DNA of 64,000 bases, taken from NCBI RefSeq assembly GCF_001718835.1, contig NZ_CP013444.1:2418001-2482000 (forward strand). The letters run 5' to 3'. The notes under the pieces are model-generated. The model was not told where the DNA came from. It did not search any database and saw nothing but the letters and a program-made list of their open reading frames with translations. Origin of the DNA: Burkholderia cepacia (GTDB lineage Bacteria > Pseudomonadota > Gammaproteobacteria > Burkholderiales > Burkholderiaceae). The stretch's first letter is position 1; each line of letters begins with the position of its first letter. Positions 25,654-34,902 of the stretch are shown here, one piece after another. Both the position numbers and the translations under genes were made by a program.

Positions 25654-26256
25654 ATGTCCTATGCGTCACTCGCCACCGGCGTCCTCCTCGCCGGCGGCCT
25701 CGGTCAACGCTTCGACCCGAGCGGCCTGCACAGCAAGCTGCTCGCGCTGCTTCCCGACGGCACGCCGGTTGCGGTCGCGGCCGCCCGCCGTCTCGCGGCG
25801 GCCACGGCCGACGTGATCGCCGTCGTGCGCCCCGGTGCCGAAAAACTCGCGATGCTGCTGAACGAATCCGGCTGCCATGTCGTCTACGCACCCGACGCCG
25901 TGCGCGGCATGGGCGCGAGCCTCGCGGCCGGCGTACGCGCGACGCCCGACGCGAACGGCTGGCTCGTCGCGCTCGGCGACATGCCGTGGATCGCGGCTTC
26001 CACCTACGAAAGCGTCACACGCGCACTCGACGCCCACGACGCGTCGATCGTCGCACCCGTGCACCGCGGCGTGCGCGGCCACCCGGTCGGTTTTGCCGCG
26101 CACCACTTCGATACGCTCGCCGCCCTCGACGGCGACACCGGCGCCCGCGCACTGTTCGCCAGCGCACCGGTCAGGCTGCTCGACGTCGACGATCCGGGCA
26201 TCGTGCGCGACGTCGATACGCCCGCGGACCTCGCGCGCGGACGCGGCGACCGCTGA
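25654..26256 (+). CDS. MobA-like nucleotidyltransferase
   Basis: A 200-residue protein of the MobA/MocA nucleotidyltransferase type. LLAGGLGQRFDPSGLHSK is the signature nucleotide-binding loop, GMGASLAAGV is a second conserved segment, and LGDMPW is the metal-binding motif. These enzymes attach GMP or CMP to molybdenum cofactor, though related sugar-nucleotide roles exist. The ATG at 25654 immediately precedes the first strand. It may support the molybdenum hydroxylase elsewhere in the window, but it is not adjacent. Confidence 0.88.
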   Translation: MSYASLATGVLLAGGLGQRFDPSGLHSKLLALLPDGTPVAVAAARRLAAATADVIAVVRPGAEKLAMLLNESGCHVVYAPDAVRGMGASLAAGVRATPDANGWLVALGDMPWIAASTYESVTRALDAHDASIVAPVHRGVRGHPVGFAAHHFDTLAALDGDTGARALFASAPVRLLDVDDPGIVRDVDTPADLARGRGDR

Positions 26257-26348
26257 CGAATCCGGGTGCAAACGCGTGCCCGATTGCCTATAACGGAGAC
26301 GAGGCGCCGGCGCACCGCGCGGCGGCCGTCACGATTCGCGAGCGCTCC

Positions 26349-26498
26349 ATGACCGACGATCACACGACTCCGCTGCCCGAGCCCCCGGCAGACCCGACCC
26401 GCGATCCGGAAGGCGATCCGCTCGTGCCGCCGTCGCCCGGACATCATCCGGACAATCCGCAGCAACCGGACGGGCCGCCGAGCAAGGACCCGGTTTAG
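26349..26498 (+). CDS. Short proline-rich hypothetical protein
   Basis: A 49-residue acidic, proline-rich peptide beginning MTDDHTTPLPEPPADP and rich in the DP and PSP pairs. It is likely disordered. It has a plausible ATG at 26349 but no strong ribosome-binding site or recognised family. It lies 92 bp after the MobA-like gene. Confidence 0.45.
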   Translation: MTDDHTTPLPEPPADPTRDPEGDPLVPPSPGHHPDNPQQPDGPPSKDPV

Positions 26499-26506
26499 GC
26501 GTCGGT

Positions 26507-26704
26507 TCAGACGCCGCGTATTCCCGCACGCATCGCCGGACGCACCGGCTTGGTGCGCGGCAGCGCGCGGGTGGCCGCATCGCCGAGCCGGCCGGTCGCC
26601 GTGGCCGCAAGCATCGGCTCGTCAATTCGCTTGCCTTGTTTCACCGCTTCGATTCGTGACACCGCCCCGTCACGCCCCCCCACCGACACCACGTTCGACC
26701 GCAA
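26507..26704 (-). CDS. Possible small protein, unrecognised
   Basis: A minus-strand frame of about 65 residues (TTG at 26702-26704, with later GTG options) reads SNVVSVGGRDGAVSRIEAVK and RIDEPMLAATATGR, then a basic tail. An AGGAGACGAGG sequence lies upstream, but the spacing to a start is poor. It fills most of the 329-base gap between the proline-rich peptide and the chemotaxis receptor. It may be real or chance; no family was recognised. Confidence 0.3.
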   Translation of the reverse strand: MRSNVVSVGGRDGAVSRIEAVKQGKRIDEPMLAATATGRLGDAATRALPRTKPVRPAMRAGIRGV

Positions 26705-26827
26705 ACCTTGATCGACCTCGTCTCCTAGGGATTTCCCGCCTACGGTCGCCGGCCATCTGCGCCGACAAGAAGTTATCCCGTCACGCCGCGAGCGGCGCGT
26801 TTCTCCGATCGACCGACCGAACCGACC

Positions 26828-28381
26828 ATGCGCAACCTTTCCCTGAATCAGAAACTCGCCTCGATGATCGTCATCCTCTGGCTCGGCCTGCTCGTGATCG
26901 CCGGGCTCGGCGCCTGGCAGACGCGCACGTCGATGATCGCGGACCGCCGCGACCAGCTCGCGTCGCTGGTCGCGCAGGCCGCGAGCGTGACCGACCATTA
27001 CTACAAGCTGTCTCAGCAGAACGTGCTGCCGGAAGCCGACGCGAAGCAGAAGGCGCTCGAGGCGATCGCCGCGATGCGTTACGGCGCCGACGGCTACATC
27101 TCCATCAACGACTCGAAGCCCGTGATCGTGATGCATCCGATCAAGTCCGACCTCAACGGCAAGGACGTGTCGAATTTCACCGACCCGAACGGCAAGCACC
27201 TGTTCGTCGAGATCGTGAAGGCCGCGGACCAGAGCGGCGGCAAGGGCTTCGTCGAGTATCTGTGGCCGAAGCCGGGCGCCGACAAGCCGCAGGAGAAAAC
27301 CAGCGCCGTGCAGCGCTTCGCGCCGTGGGACTGGTATCTCGTGACCGGCATGTACATGAACGACGTGCGCACCGCCGTGCTCGAAAGCGTCGGCCGCTGG
27401 CTCGCGATGACGACCGTGCTCGGCGGGATCGCGACCGCCGTGATGGTGCTGGTGCTGAAAAGCGTGCGCGCGAACCTCGGCGGCGAGCTGGAAGTGGCAC
27501 TCGACGCCGCGCAGCGCATCGCGCAGGGCGACCTGACCGCGCACGTCGCCGTGAAGCACGACGATCGCGGCAGCCTGCTGCACGCGCTGCACACGATGCA
27601 GGGCGGGCTGATCGACATGGTGTCGCGCGTGCGGACGGGTACCGAGAACATCAACGTCGGCGCAAGCGAGATCGCGTCGGGCAACACGGATCTGTCGCAG
27701 CGCACCGAGGAACAGGCGGCCGCGCTCGTGCAGACCGCGTCGAGCATGGACCAGATGACCGCGAACGTGAAGCAGAACGCGGACAGCGCCGCCCAGGCCG
27801 CGTCGCTCGCCGGCCAGGCCGCGCAGGTCGCGACGCGCGGCAGCGCGGTGGTCGACGACGTCGTGCGCACGATGAACGAGATCACCGACCGCTCGCACAA
27901 GATCGGCGACATCATCGGCGTGATCGACGGGATCGCGTTCCAGACCAACATCCTCGCGCTGAACGCGGCCGTCGAAGCCGCGCGCGCGGGCGAACAGGGC
28001 CGCGGCTTCGCGGTGGTCGCGGCCGAAGTGCGCTCGCTCGCGCAACGCTCGGCAACGGCCGCGAAGGAAATCAAGTCGCTGATCGTGTCGTCGAACGAGA
28101 CCGTCGAGCAAGGCGCGGCGCTCGTCACGCACGCGGGCGAGACGATGGCCGAGATCGTGCAGTCGGTGCGGCGCGTGAACGAGATCCTCGACGAGATCAG
28201 CCATGCGTCGCGCGAACAAAGCGCCGGCATCGAGCAGGTCAATCGCGCGGTGGGCGAGATGGACCAGGTCACGCAGCAGAACGCGGCGCTCGTCGAGGAA
28301 GCGGCGGCCGCCGCGCATTCGCTGCGCGATCAGGCCGAGGCGCTGCGGGACGCGGTGACGCGGTTTGCGTTGCCGGCCTGA
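26828..28381 (+). CDS. Methyl-accepting chemotaxis protein with Cache-type sensor
   Basis: A 517-residue receptor. Helix 1 lies at about residues 9-28. The periplasmic domain (30-185) has YGADGYISINDSKPVIVMHP and WDWYLVTGMYMNDV, which mark a single-Cache sensor. A second helix (about 190-212), HAMP, and a long coiled signalling domain follow. Its tip is IIGVIDGIAFQTNILALNAA then VEAARAGEQGRGFAVVA, the universal CheA/CheW contact. The ligand is likely a small organic acid but is unproven. It stands alone with no chemotaxis genes adjacent. Confidence 0.93.
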   Translation: MRNLSLNQKLASMIVILWLGLLVIAGLGAWQTRTSMIADRRDQLASLVAQAASVTDHYYKLSQQNVLPEADAKQKALEAIAAMRYGADGYISINDSKPVIVMHPIKSDLNGKDVSNFTDPNGKHLFVEIVKAADQSGGKGFVEYLWPKPGADKPQEKTSAVQRFAPWDWYLVTGMYMNDVRTAVLESVGRWLAMTTVLGGIATAVMVLVLKSVRANLGGELEVALDAAQRIAQGDLTAHVAVKHDDRGSLLHALHTMQGGLIDMVSRVRTGTENINVGASEIASGNTDLSQRTEEQAAALVQTASSMDQMTANVKQNADSAAQAASLAGQAAQVATRGSAVVDDVVRTMNEITDRSHKIGDIIGVIDGIAFQTNILALNAAVEAARAGEQGRGFAVVAAEVRSLAQRSATAAKEIKSLIVSSNETVEQGAALVTHAGETMAEIVQSVRRVNEILDEISHASREQSAGIEQVNRAVGEMDQVTQQNAALVEEAAAAAHSLRDQAEALRDAVTRFALPA

Positions 28382-28447
28382 CGCGGTTCGCGCCGCCCCC
28401 TCCGGACGGGCGGGCGCACGCTGCGCCGCCCCGCTCCGCCCCGGAGC

Positions 28448-29128
28448 TCACGCCGATGCCGCAACGCTTGCGTTCGCGCTCGCATCGTGGCGCAGGCCGA
28501 GCGTCGCCGCCCGCCGGACCAGATCGACGTCGTTGTTCACGCCGAGCTTCTTCATCGCGCTGATCTTCTGCGCACTGACCGTCTGCTTGCCCTTGCTCAG
28601 ACGCTGCGCGATCGTCTTGATCGGCACACCCGACAGGTAAAGACGGATCACTTCGATCTCGCGTTGCGACAGCTTCGGCGCACCGTGGCCATCGTCGTCG
28701 GCCGAAGCGAGCGTGCGCTTGACCGCCGGCGACAGGTAGCGCCCGCCGCTGTAGCTCGAATGAATGGCCGTGACGATATGGCCGACCTCGTCGAACTTGC
28801 TGACGACGCTCAGCGCGCCCCGCGCAAGGATCGAGCGGATGATCACCGGGCTCTCGTGCGTGACCAGCACGACGATGCCGACGCCCGGACGCGCGACCCG
28901 CAGGAAGTCGAGCAGCTTCAGCATCTCCATCTGCCCGTCACTGCGCATCGCATAATCGATGAGCACAATGTCGCAGACTACGTCGCCGATCGACGCGACC
29001 AAGTCGCCGGCGCGCTGGTAGACGCCGACCAGATCGATCGCGCAGGCGCTGCCTGCGACCTGCTCGATGCCGGCCAGCGTCAACGGCCAGTCGTACGCGA
29101 AGACGATGCGAACATTGAATTTCCCCAT
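28448..29128 (-). CDS. NarL/RcsB-type response regulator
   Basis: A 226-residue regulator. The receiver domain has VLIDYAMRSDGQ carrying the phospho-acceptor Asp, and the C-terminal LuxR-type HTH includes LSQREIEVIRLYLSGVPIKT followed by IAQRLSKGKQTVSAQKISAM. The Q-T-V-S pattern resembles RcsB-like regulators. No histidine kinase lies nearby, so it is an orphan. It converges with the chemotaxis gene with a gap of about 66 bp. Confidence 0.88.
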   Translation of the reverse strand: MGKFNVRIVFAYDWPLTLAGIEQVAGSACAIDLVGVYQRAGDLVASIGDVVCDIVLIDYAMRSDGQMEMLKLLDFLRVARPGVGIVVLVTHESPVIIRSILARGALSVVSKFDEVGHIVTAIHSSYSGGRYLSPAVKRTLASADDDGHGAPKLSQREIEVIRLYLSGVPIKTIAQRLSKGKQTVSAQKISAMKKLGVNNDVDLVRRAATLGLRHDASANASVAASA

Positions 29129-29279
29129 ACGCGTTTCCCTCGGTTCCGGCGGATTCGACCAATTGCATCGGCGCCGCCCCCCGCCAGTCCGGTTCGGCTA
29201 TCCCGATCAGGCTACTTATAGCCCGATCGCCATTCTATGAATCCGGCGGCTCGGGAGATATCGGACAGGAACTTAAATG

Positions 29280-29294
29280 CACCGCCGAGCGGTG
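29280..29294 (-). terminator. Hairpin after the patatin-like gene
   Basis: CACCGC and GCGGTG pair around a 3-base loop just downstream of the phospholipase stop on the minus strand, followed by an AT-rich stretch (ATTTAAGTT). The T-run is poor, so it may be weak. Confidence 0.35.
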
Positions 29295-29303
29295 GTACGA
29301 GTT

Positions 29304-30200
29304 TTATATTTGGCTGGCGCGTAACGCCGCGGATGTGTGGTGGTGTTCGCGCAGCGCACCCGGGATCGTGTGGTCCGACAGTCCGCCACCGTCGATCCAT
29401 TGACGCGTCCGGTGCGCGGCCTTGTCGATCAGTTGCGCGCACTGCGAGTAATCGTATGACGACACCTCGAGCGGACACAGCGGCGGCACGACATGGATTT
29501 GCGCGCGTGCCCCGTACAGTTCCAGATCGCGCACCAGTTGCCGCGCGATCACGAGCGTCAGCGCGTGCGTCGCATGCGCGATCGCGCTGCGCGGCGGTAC
29601 GCGCAACGCGCAGGCGAACCCGGCCGGCAGCACGACGATCCGCCTGACGCCGAGCGCGATCGCAACGGAGATCGGCGTATTGTTCGCAACGCCGCCGTCG
29701 ACGAGCTCCACGCCGCCGATGCTGACCGACGGAAACACGCCCGGAATCGCCGCGCTGGCCTGCACGGCATCCACGACCGGGCCGGCGGACAGCACGACTT
29801 CCTGGCCGTTCAGCACGTCGGTCGCGACGATGTGGAGCGGCAACGCGGCCTGCTCGATCCGCCGGTACGGCAGGTTCCGTTCCAGCAGCAGGCGCAGCGC
29901 ATCGGCCTCGACCAGATGCGGCCGGTTGCGCAGCAGCATCGCGACGAGGCTGCGCATCGAGAACGGCATGATGTCCTGGCGGCGGATCCGGCACCACAGC
30001 GCGGCGAGCATCGCGACGCCGTCCGCATCGGGCCGGCCGGCGAAATAGGCGGCATTGATCGCGCCCGCCGACGCGCCGACGACACAATCGGGCCGTTCGC
30101 CGCTCGCGACCAGTTCGCGGAGCATGCCGACCTCGATCGCGCCGAGACTGCCGCCGCCGGCGAACACGAAGGCGGTTGACGGGATGGGGTCGGGCGGCAC
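29304..30200 (-). CDS. Patatin-like phospholipase family protein
   Basis: A 298-residue lipid acyl hydrolase. GGGSLGAIEVGML forms the oxyanion loop, GASAG carries nucleophile Ser44, and DGG carries catalytic Asp168. The Ser-Asp dyad is complete. No signal peptide or transmembrane helix is seen, so it is probably cytosolic or secreted by a non-Sec route. It stands alone, and the substrate is not known. Confidence 0.9.
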   Translation of the reverse strand: MPPDPIPSTAFVFAGGGSLGAIEVGMLRELVASGERPDCVVGASAGAINAAYFAGRPDADGVAMLAALWCRIRRQDIMPFSMRSLVAMLLRNRPHLVEADALRLLLERNLPYRRIEQAALPLHIVATDVLNGQEVVLSAGPVVDAVQASAAIPGVFPSVSIGGVELVDGGVANNTPISVAIALGVRRIVVLPAGFACALRVPPRSAIAHATHALTLVIARQLVRDLELYGARAQIHVVPPLCPLEVSSYDYSQCAQLIDKAAHRTRQWIDGGGLSDHTIPGALREHHHTSAALRASQI

Positions 30201-30466
30201 GATCGGACTCCGTGCGGGTGGGCGCGGCGCGGGGCGTCGGCTCCGTCATGCATGATGATGGACCGGGCCGGCGCAATCGGGTGTTGCTGAAAACCCTGCC
30301 GGGCGGGGCGCGCGGCCGGCCGTTCGGCCAACGTTGAGGCCAACGTGACGGCCGGCGCGATGCGACTGGCGGCACTGCGGGTAAAATTGCGGCCTGCGAA
30401 TGCCACCCCGGGCGACGCGCCGTTCACGTGCCGCATGCGCCCTCGCCCGTTTTCTCCGACCGATTC

Positions 30467-30955
30467 ATGACCGAATCCGACCTGCAATCCGACGACACCT
30501 CCATCCACGAAGACGGCCTCTGGCGCGACAACGGCTGGACGGCCCGCATCATCAAGAACGAAGACGACGACGGCTGGGCCGTCGAGATGATCAAGGACGG
30601 CGAGTCCGAGCCCGCGCTCGTCGGGCCGTGGACCATGGGCCGCGACAAGAAGAACCCGAAGCCGATGGACGCGAACGCGTTCCGCACGCTCGTGAAGACC
30701 GCGACCGAGGTGCTGATGCGCCACGCGCAGCAGCGGCGCGCGATGCTGCACAAGGAAGTGACGGTCTGGGCCGGCGAGGACGAAGTGTCGGTGACGCTCG
30801 ACATCGTGCCGGACGAATTCGAGCCCTATGCGGAACTCAAGGCGCTCGACCGCTTCGGCGAGCTGCTGGCCGAAGCCAAGGTGTCGGCCGGTTTCAAGCT
30901 CAACAAGGCCAGTGCCGAGCGCTGGGTCGAGTCGGGGTTCGGGCGGCCCGCCTGA
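30467..30955 (+). CDS. Conserved hypothetical protein
   Basis: A 162-residue soluble protein. The first ~60 residues (WRDNGWTARIIKNEDDDGWA then VEMIKDG) look like a small beta domain. The centre has WTMGRDKKNPKPMDANAFRT and a long helix LVKTATEVLMRHAQQRRAML. An acidic strand segment (VTVWAGEDEVSVTLDIVPD) follows. No family was recognised. It uses ATG 30467; an earlier GTG at 30428 is also possible. Its stop is 29 bp from the convergent TetR stop. Confidence 0.75.
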   Translation: MTESDLQSDDTSIHEDGLWRDNGWTARIIKNEDDDGWAVEMIKDGESEPALVGPWTMGRDKKNPKPMDANAFRTLVKTATEVLMRHAQQRRAMLHKEVTVWAGEDEVSVTLDIVPDEFEPYAELKALDRFGELLAEAKVSAGFKLNKASAERWVESGFGRPA

Positions 30956-30983
30956 GCGGTCGCGCGCCTCGCTGCCGGCCCGG

Positions 30984-31634
30984 CTACCTGGCGCACCCGG
31001 CCAGGAAAATCCGCACCGCTTGCCGCGCGAGACGGGCGCGCGCCGCCGCATTGGGGCGCCGCGCGGCCCCGAGCAGCATGCGGGTCCGGATACCGCCGAG
31101 CACCAGATGGACGAACTGCTCGGTCGCAACGGGCACGTCGTCGAGCGCCAGTTCGCCTGCGTCGACCGCCGTACGCAGGTAATCGGCAAGCGGCTCCATT
31201 CCGCTCAGGCCGCCCTGCTGGTCGTAGTACCCGCGGATCAGCCCGGGAACGCGATACGCGTCGAGCAGCAGCAGGCGGTACAGCTCGATCATGTCGGGCC
31301 GCGTGCCGACTTCGAGGAGGTGCAGCGCGACCGTCTCGAGCACCGTTTCGGGACGATCCGATTCGACCACGAGCCCGCGCAGCTCCTCGACCCATTTGCG
31401 CCGCAGCGCGTCGAGGATCGTCGCGAACAGGCCGGCCTTGCTGCCGAATCGGCTATAGAGGGTTTTCTTGGCGACGCCCGCCTCGCGCGCGAGGCTTTCC
31501 ATGCTCGTCTCGCGATAGCCCGCGCTCAGGAATTGCCGCCGGGCGACGTCGAGCAGGCGTTGCACGCGGTCCGCCGCTTCCTGCTGCGTCGGGCGGCCGC
31601 CGGATCTCGCCCCGGGAACCCGGACTGTTCGCAT
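30984..31634 (-). CDS. TetR-family repressor
   Basis: A 216-residue regulator with a TetR helix-turn-helix at about residues 20-65: ARRQFLSAGYRETSMESLAR then EAGVAKKTLYSRFGSKAGLF. The C-terminal part is the ligand-binding helical domain. The ATG at 31634 is used; ATG 31655 is an alternative. It reads away from an RND efflux operon, with a candidate operator between them, so it is probably the pump's local repressor. Confidence 0.9.
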   Translation of the reverse strand: MRTVRVPGARSGGRPTQQEAADRVQRLLDVARRQFLSAGYRETSMESLAREAGVAKKTLYSRFGSKAGLFATILDALRRKWVEELRGLVVESDRPETVLETVALHLLEVGTRPDMIELYRLLLLDAYRVPGLIRGYYDQQGGLSGMEPLADYLRTAVDAGELALDDVPVATEQFVHLVLGGIRTRMLLGAARRPNAAARARLARQAVRIFLAGCAR

Positions 31635-31648
31635 TCCGATCGATCCTA

Positions 31649-31692
31649 TTGACATTCGGGATGCGCGGCGGAAACTATACCGTTGCGTTTCC
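31649..31692. promoter_or_regulatory. Candidate promoter and operator of the RND pump
   Basis: A consensus -35 (TTGACA, 31649-31654) is followed by GGAAAC at 31670-31675 and GTTTCC at 31687-31692, a 6-base inverted repeat around 11 bases that surrounds TATACC, the best -10 candidate although its spacing is long. This is the expected place for the adjacent TetR protein to bind. Confidence 0.45.
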
Positions 31693-31737
31693 TGTTCCAC
31701 GCACGGCAAACCTACCCGACCCACGGGGGCGCGGTCA

Positions 31738-34700
31738 ATGGTCGACTTCTTCATTGAGCGTCCGGTCTTCGCGTCATCGATCGCCATCGTCATGGTGCTC
31801 GCGGGTCTGATTGCGTGGTTCAACCTCCCGGTCGAGCGCTTTCCGCAGATCACACCGCCCCAGGTGCTCGTCAAGTCGACCTACACGGGCGCCAGCGCGC
31901 AGGTCGTCGCAGACACCGTGACCACGCCGCTGGAAGCGCAGATCAACGGCGTCGAAGGCATGAGCTACCTCTCGTCGGTCAGCGCGAACGACGGCAGCTC
32001 GACGATCACGGTCACGTTCGACGTCGGCTACGACATCAACATCGGCGCGGTCGACGTGCAGAACCGCGTGTCGCAGGCGACCGCGCAATTGCCCGGCATC
32101 GTCACGCAGACCGGCATCACGATCCAGAAGCAGAACCCGAACTTCGTGCTGGCCGTGAACCTCTATTCGCCCGATCATTCGATCGACCCGGTCACGCTCA
32201 GCAACTTCGCGTATCTGCAGGTCGTCGATGCGCTCAAGCGCCTGCCCGGCGTCAGCGACGTCACGATCTTCGGCGAGCGTCGCTATTCGATGCGCATCTG
32301 GCTCGACCCGGACAAGCTCGCCGCGCTCGGCATGACCGCCACCGACGTGCAGAACGCGATCCTCGACCAGAACGTGCAGGTCGCGGCCGGCAAGTTCGGC
32401 GAAGCGCCGGCGCCGCCCGGCACGCCGTTCCAGTATCAGGTCAACACGCAGGGCCAGCTCGCCGACGCGCGGCAATTCGGCGGCATCGTGCTGCGCGCCG
32501 GCACCGCGAACGCCGCCGCCGTGCACCTGCGCGACGTCGCGCGCACCGACCTCGGCGCGCAGCAATACACGTCGAGCGCGTCCGTCAACGAAAACCCGGC
32601 GGTGCTGATCGCCGTGTTCCAGCTCCCGAGCGCGAATGCGCTGGATCTCGACCGGCGCGTGAAGGCGACGATGCAAGCGCTCGCGCGGCGCTTCCCGAAG
32701 GGCATGGCGTGGGGCATCACCTACGACACCACGATGTTCGTCTCCGCGTCGATGACCGAAGTGGCGAAGACGCTCGGCTTCGCGCTGCTGCTCGTGCTCG
32801 GCGTCGTGTACCTGTTCCTGCAGAGCTGGCGCACGACGGTGATTCCGATGATCGCGATTCCGGTGGCGCTCGTCGGCACCCTCGCGATCATGCTGGTGCT
32901 GCGCTTCTCGCTGAACACGGTCAGCCTGCTCGGCATGGTGCTCGCGATCGGCCTCGTCGTGGACGACGCGATCGTCGTGGTCGAGAACGTCGAGCGCCAG
33001 CTCCAGAGCGGGCTGGCGCCGATGGCGGCCGCCAAGCAGGCGATGCGCGAAGTGACGGGGCCGATCGTCGCGACCTCGGCGGTGCTCGGCGCGGTGTTCG
33101 TGCCGATCGCGTTCCTGCCGGGCATCACGGGCCGCCTCTACAATCAGTTCGCGCTGACGATCGCGATCTCCGTGATGCTGTCGGCCTTCAATTCGCTGAC
33201 GCTCAGCCCGGCCCTGTGCGCGGTGCTGCTGCGCCACGGGCAAGCGCGGCGCTTCGTGCTGTTCCGCGCGTTCAACCGCGGCTTCGACTGGGCGCGGCAG
33301 CGCTACGCCGGTTCGGTGCGCCGGCTGATCGCCGCGCGCTGGCTCGCGCTGGCGCTGTTTGCGGGCGGCCTCGCCGTCACCTGGCTGCTGAATGCGACGA
33401 TTCCGCACGCGTTCCTGCCGGTCGAGGACCCGGGCTATTTCTACGTGATCACGCAGTTGCCGAACGGCGCGTCGCTGCAACGCACCGAAGCCGTGATCGA
33501 GAAAACCCGCGCGCTGCTGCGCGCGACGCCGGGCGTCGCCAACGTGCTGTCGATCAGCGGCCTCAATTTCGTGACGCGCGCGACCGCGCCGAACAGCGCC
33601 GCCCAGTTCGTGATCCTGAAGCCGTGGGACGAGCGCGGCGAGCAACAGAGCGTCGCCCGCCTGATCGCGCAGGTGCAGCCCAAGCTCGCGCGGATTCCCG
33701 AAGCGCTGTCGCTCGCGCTGAACCCGCCGGCGATTTCCGGGCTCGGCACCTTCGGCGGTTTCGATTTCGAGATCGAGGACCTGACGGGCCGCGGCAGCGT
33801 CGCGCTCGACGAGGCGACGCACGCGTTTCTCGCGGAGGCGCGCCGGCAGCCCGAGCTCGACGCGCGCACGCTGCTGACCAGCTTCAACACGTCGACGCCG
33901 CAGTTCGATTTCCGGCTCGACCGCGACAAGGCGAAGCTGCTGGGCCTGAACGTCGACGACGTGTTCCGCACGATGCAGATCTATCTCGGCTCGCTGTTCG
34001 TCAATAACGTCACGCTGTTCGGCCGCAATTTCCAGGTCGTCGTGCAGGCGGACAGCCGCGCGCGCGGCAGCAAGGACGACCTGTCGCGCCTGTATGTGCG
34101 CAATGCCGCGGGCGGCATGGTGCCGCTCGCGACCCTCGGGCAGCTCCGGCCGATGGTCGGCCCCGAGACGGTGCCGCGCTACGACGTGTACGGCGCGGCC
34201 GAGATCACCGGCAGCGCGGCGCCCGGCTACAGCTCGGCCCAGGCGATCGCCGCGATGCAGCGCGCCGCCCGCGTGCTGCCCGCGGATTTCGGCTACGACT
34301 GGACCGGCATCACCTATCAGGAATTGCAGGCCGGCTCGGTCGCCGGCATCGTGTTCGCGCTCGCGATCGTGTTCGTGTTCCTGTTCCTCGCGGCGCAGTA
34401 CGAAAGCTGGTCGCTGCCGTTCACGATCATCCTCACGGTGCCGCTCGCGTTGTTCGGCGCGCTGGGGCTGCTGTGGCTGCGCCGCATGCAGGTCGACATC
34501 TACGCGCAGATCGGCTTCGTGCTGCTGATCGGGCTCGCGGCGAAGAACGCGATCCTGATCGTCGAGTTCGCGAAGCGGCGCCGCGAGGCCGGCCTCGACA
34601 TCGTCGACGCGGTGACCGAGGCGGCGCGCCTGCGGCTGCGTCCGATCCTGATGACGGCGTTCGCGTTCATCTTCGGCGCGCTCCCGCTGATGGTCGCCAC

Positions 34701-34884
34701 GGGCGCCGGCGCCGCGAGCCGGCAATCGATCGGCACCACGGTGGTCGGCGGCATGCTCGCGGCGACGCTGCTGTCGCTCGGCTTCGTGCCGATCTTCTAC
34801 GCGGTGATCGAGCGGCTGCGCGAAACGATGCGCGAGAAGCTCGCGCGCGCACACGGGCCGCATGGCCCGCCGCCCGCGGCATGA
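31738..34884 (+). CDS. RND (HAE1) multidrug efflux permease
   Basis: A 1048-residue inner-membrane proton antiporter. The 12-helix topology has two large periplasmic loops. Asp409 and Asp410 in GLVVDDAIVVVENVER and Lys936 in AAKNAILIVEFAKRR are the conserved proton-relay residues. It begins MVDFFIERPVFASSIAIVMV, standard for AcrB/MexB-like HAE1 pumps. It is the first gene of a three-gene unit with its adaptor and outer-membrane channel downstream. Pumps usually have the adaptor first, so this order is atypical. The substrates cannot be inferred. Confidence 0.93.
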   Translation: MVDFFIERPVFASSIAIVMVLAGLIAWFNLPVERFPQITPPQVLVKSTYTGASAQVVADTVTTPLEAQINGVEGMSYLSSVSANDGSSTITVTFDVGYDINIGAVDVQNRVSQATAQLPGIVTQTGITIQKQNPNFVLAVNLYSPDHSIDPVTLSNFAYLQVVDALKRLPGVSDVTIFGERRYSMRIWLDPDKLAALGMTATDVQNAILDQNVQVAAGKFGEAPAPPGTPFQYQVNTQGQLADARQFGGIVLRAGTANAAAVHLRDVARTDLGAQQYTSSASVNENPAVLIAVFQLPSANALDLDRRVKATMQALARRFPKGMAWGITYDTTMFVSASMTEVAKTLGFALLLVLGVVYLFLQSWRTTVIPMIAIPVALVGTLAIMLVLRFSLNTVSLLGMVLAIGLVVDDAIVVVENVERQLQSGLAPMAAAKQAMREVTGPIVATSAVLGAVFVPIAFLPGITGRLYNQFALTIAISVMLSAFNSLTLSPALCAVLLRHGQARRFVLFRAFNRGFDWARQRYAGSVRRLIAARWLALALFAGGLAVTWLLNATIPHAFLPVEDPGYFYVITQLPNGASLQRTEAVIEKTRALLRATPGVANVLSISGLNFVTRATAPNSAAQFVILKPWDERGEQQSVARLIAQVQPKLARIPEALSLALNPPAISGLGTFGGFDFEIEDLTGRGSVALDEATHAFLAEARRQPELDARTLLTSFNTSTPQFDFRLDRDKAKLLGLNVDDVFRTMQIYLGSLFVNNVTLFGRNFQVVVQADSRARGSKDDLSRLYVRNAAGGMVPLATLGQLRPMVGPETVPRYDVYGAAEITGSAAPGYSSAQAIAAMQRAARVLPADFGYDWTGITYQELQAGSVAGIVFALAIVFVFLFLAAQYESWSLPFTIILTVPLALFGALGLLWLRRMQVDIYAQIGFVLLIGLAAKNAILIVEFAKRRREAGLDIVDAVTEAARLRLRPILMTAFAFIFGALPLMVATGAGAASRQSIGTTVVGGMLAATLLSLGFVPIFYAVIERLRETMREKLARAHGPHGPPPAA

Positions 34885-34902
34885 CCGACGCGCGAGGCGA
34901 CG

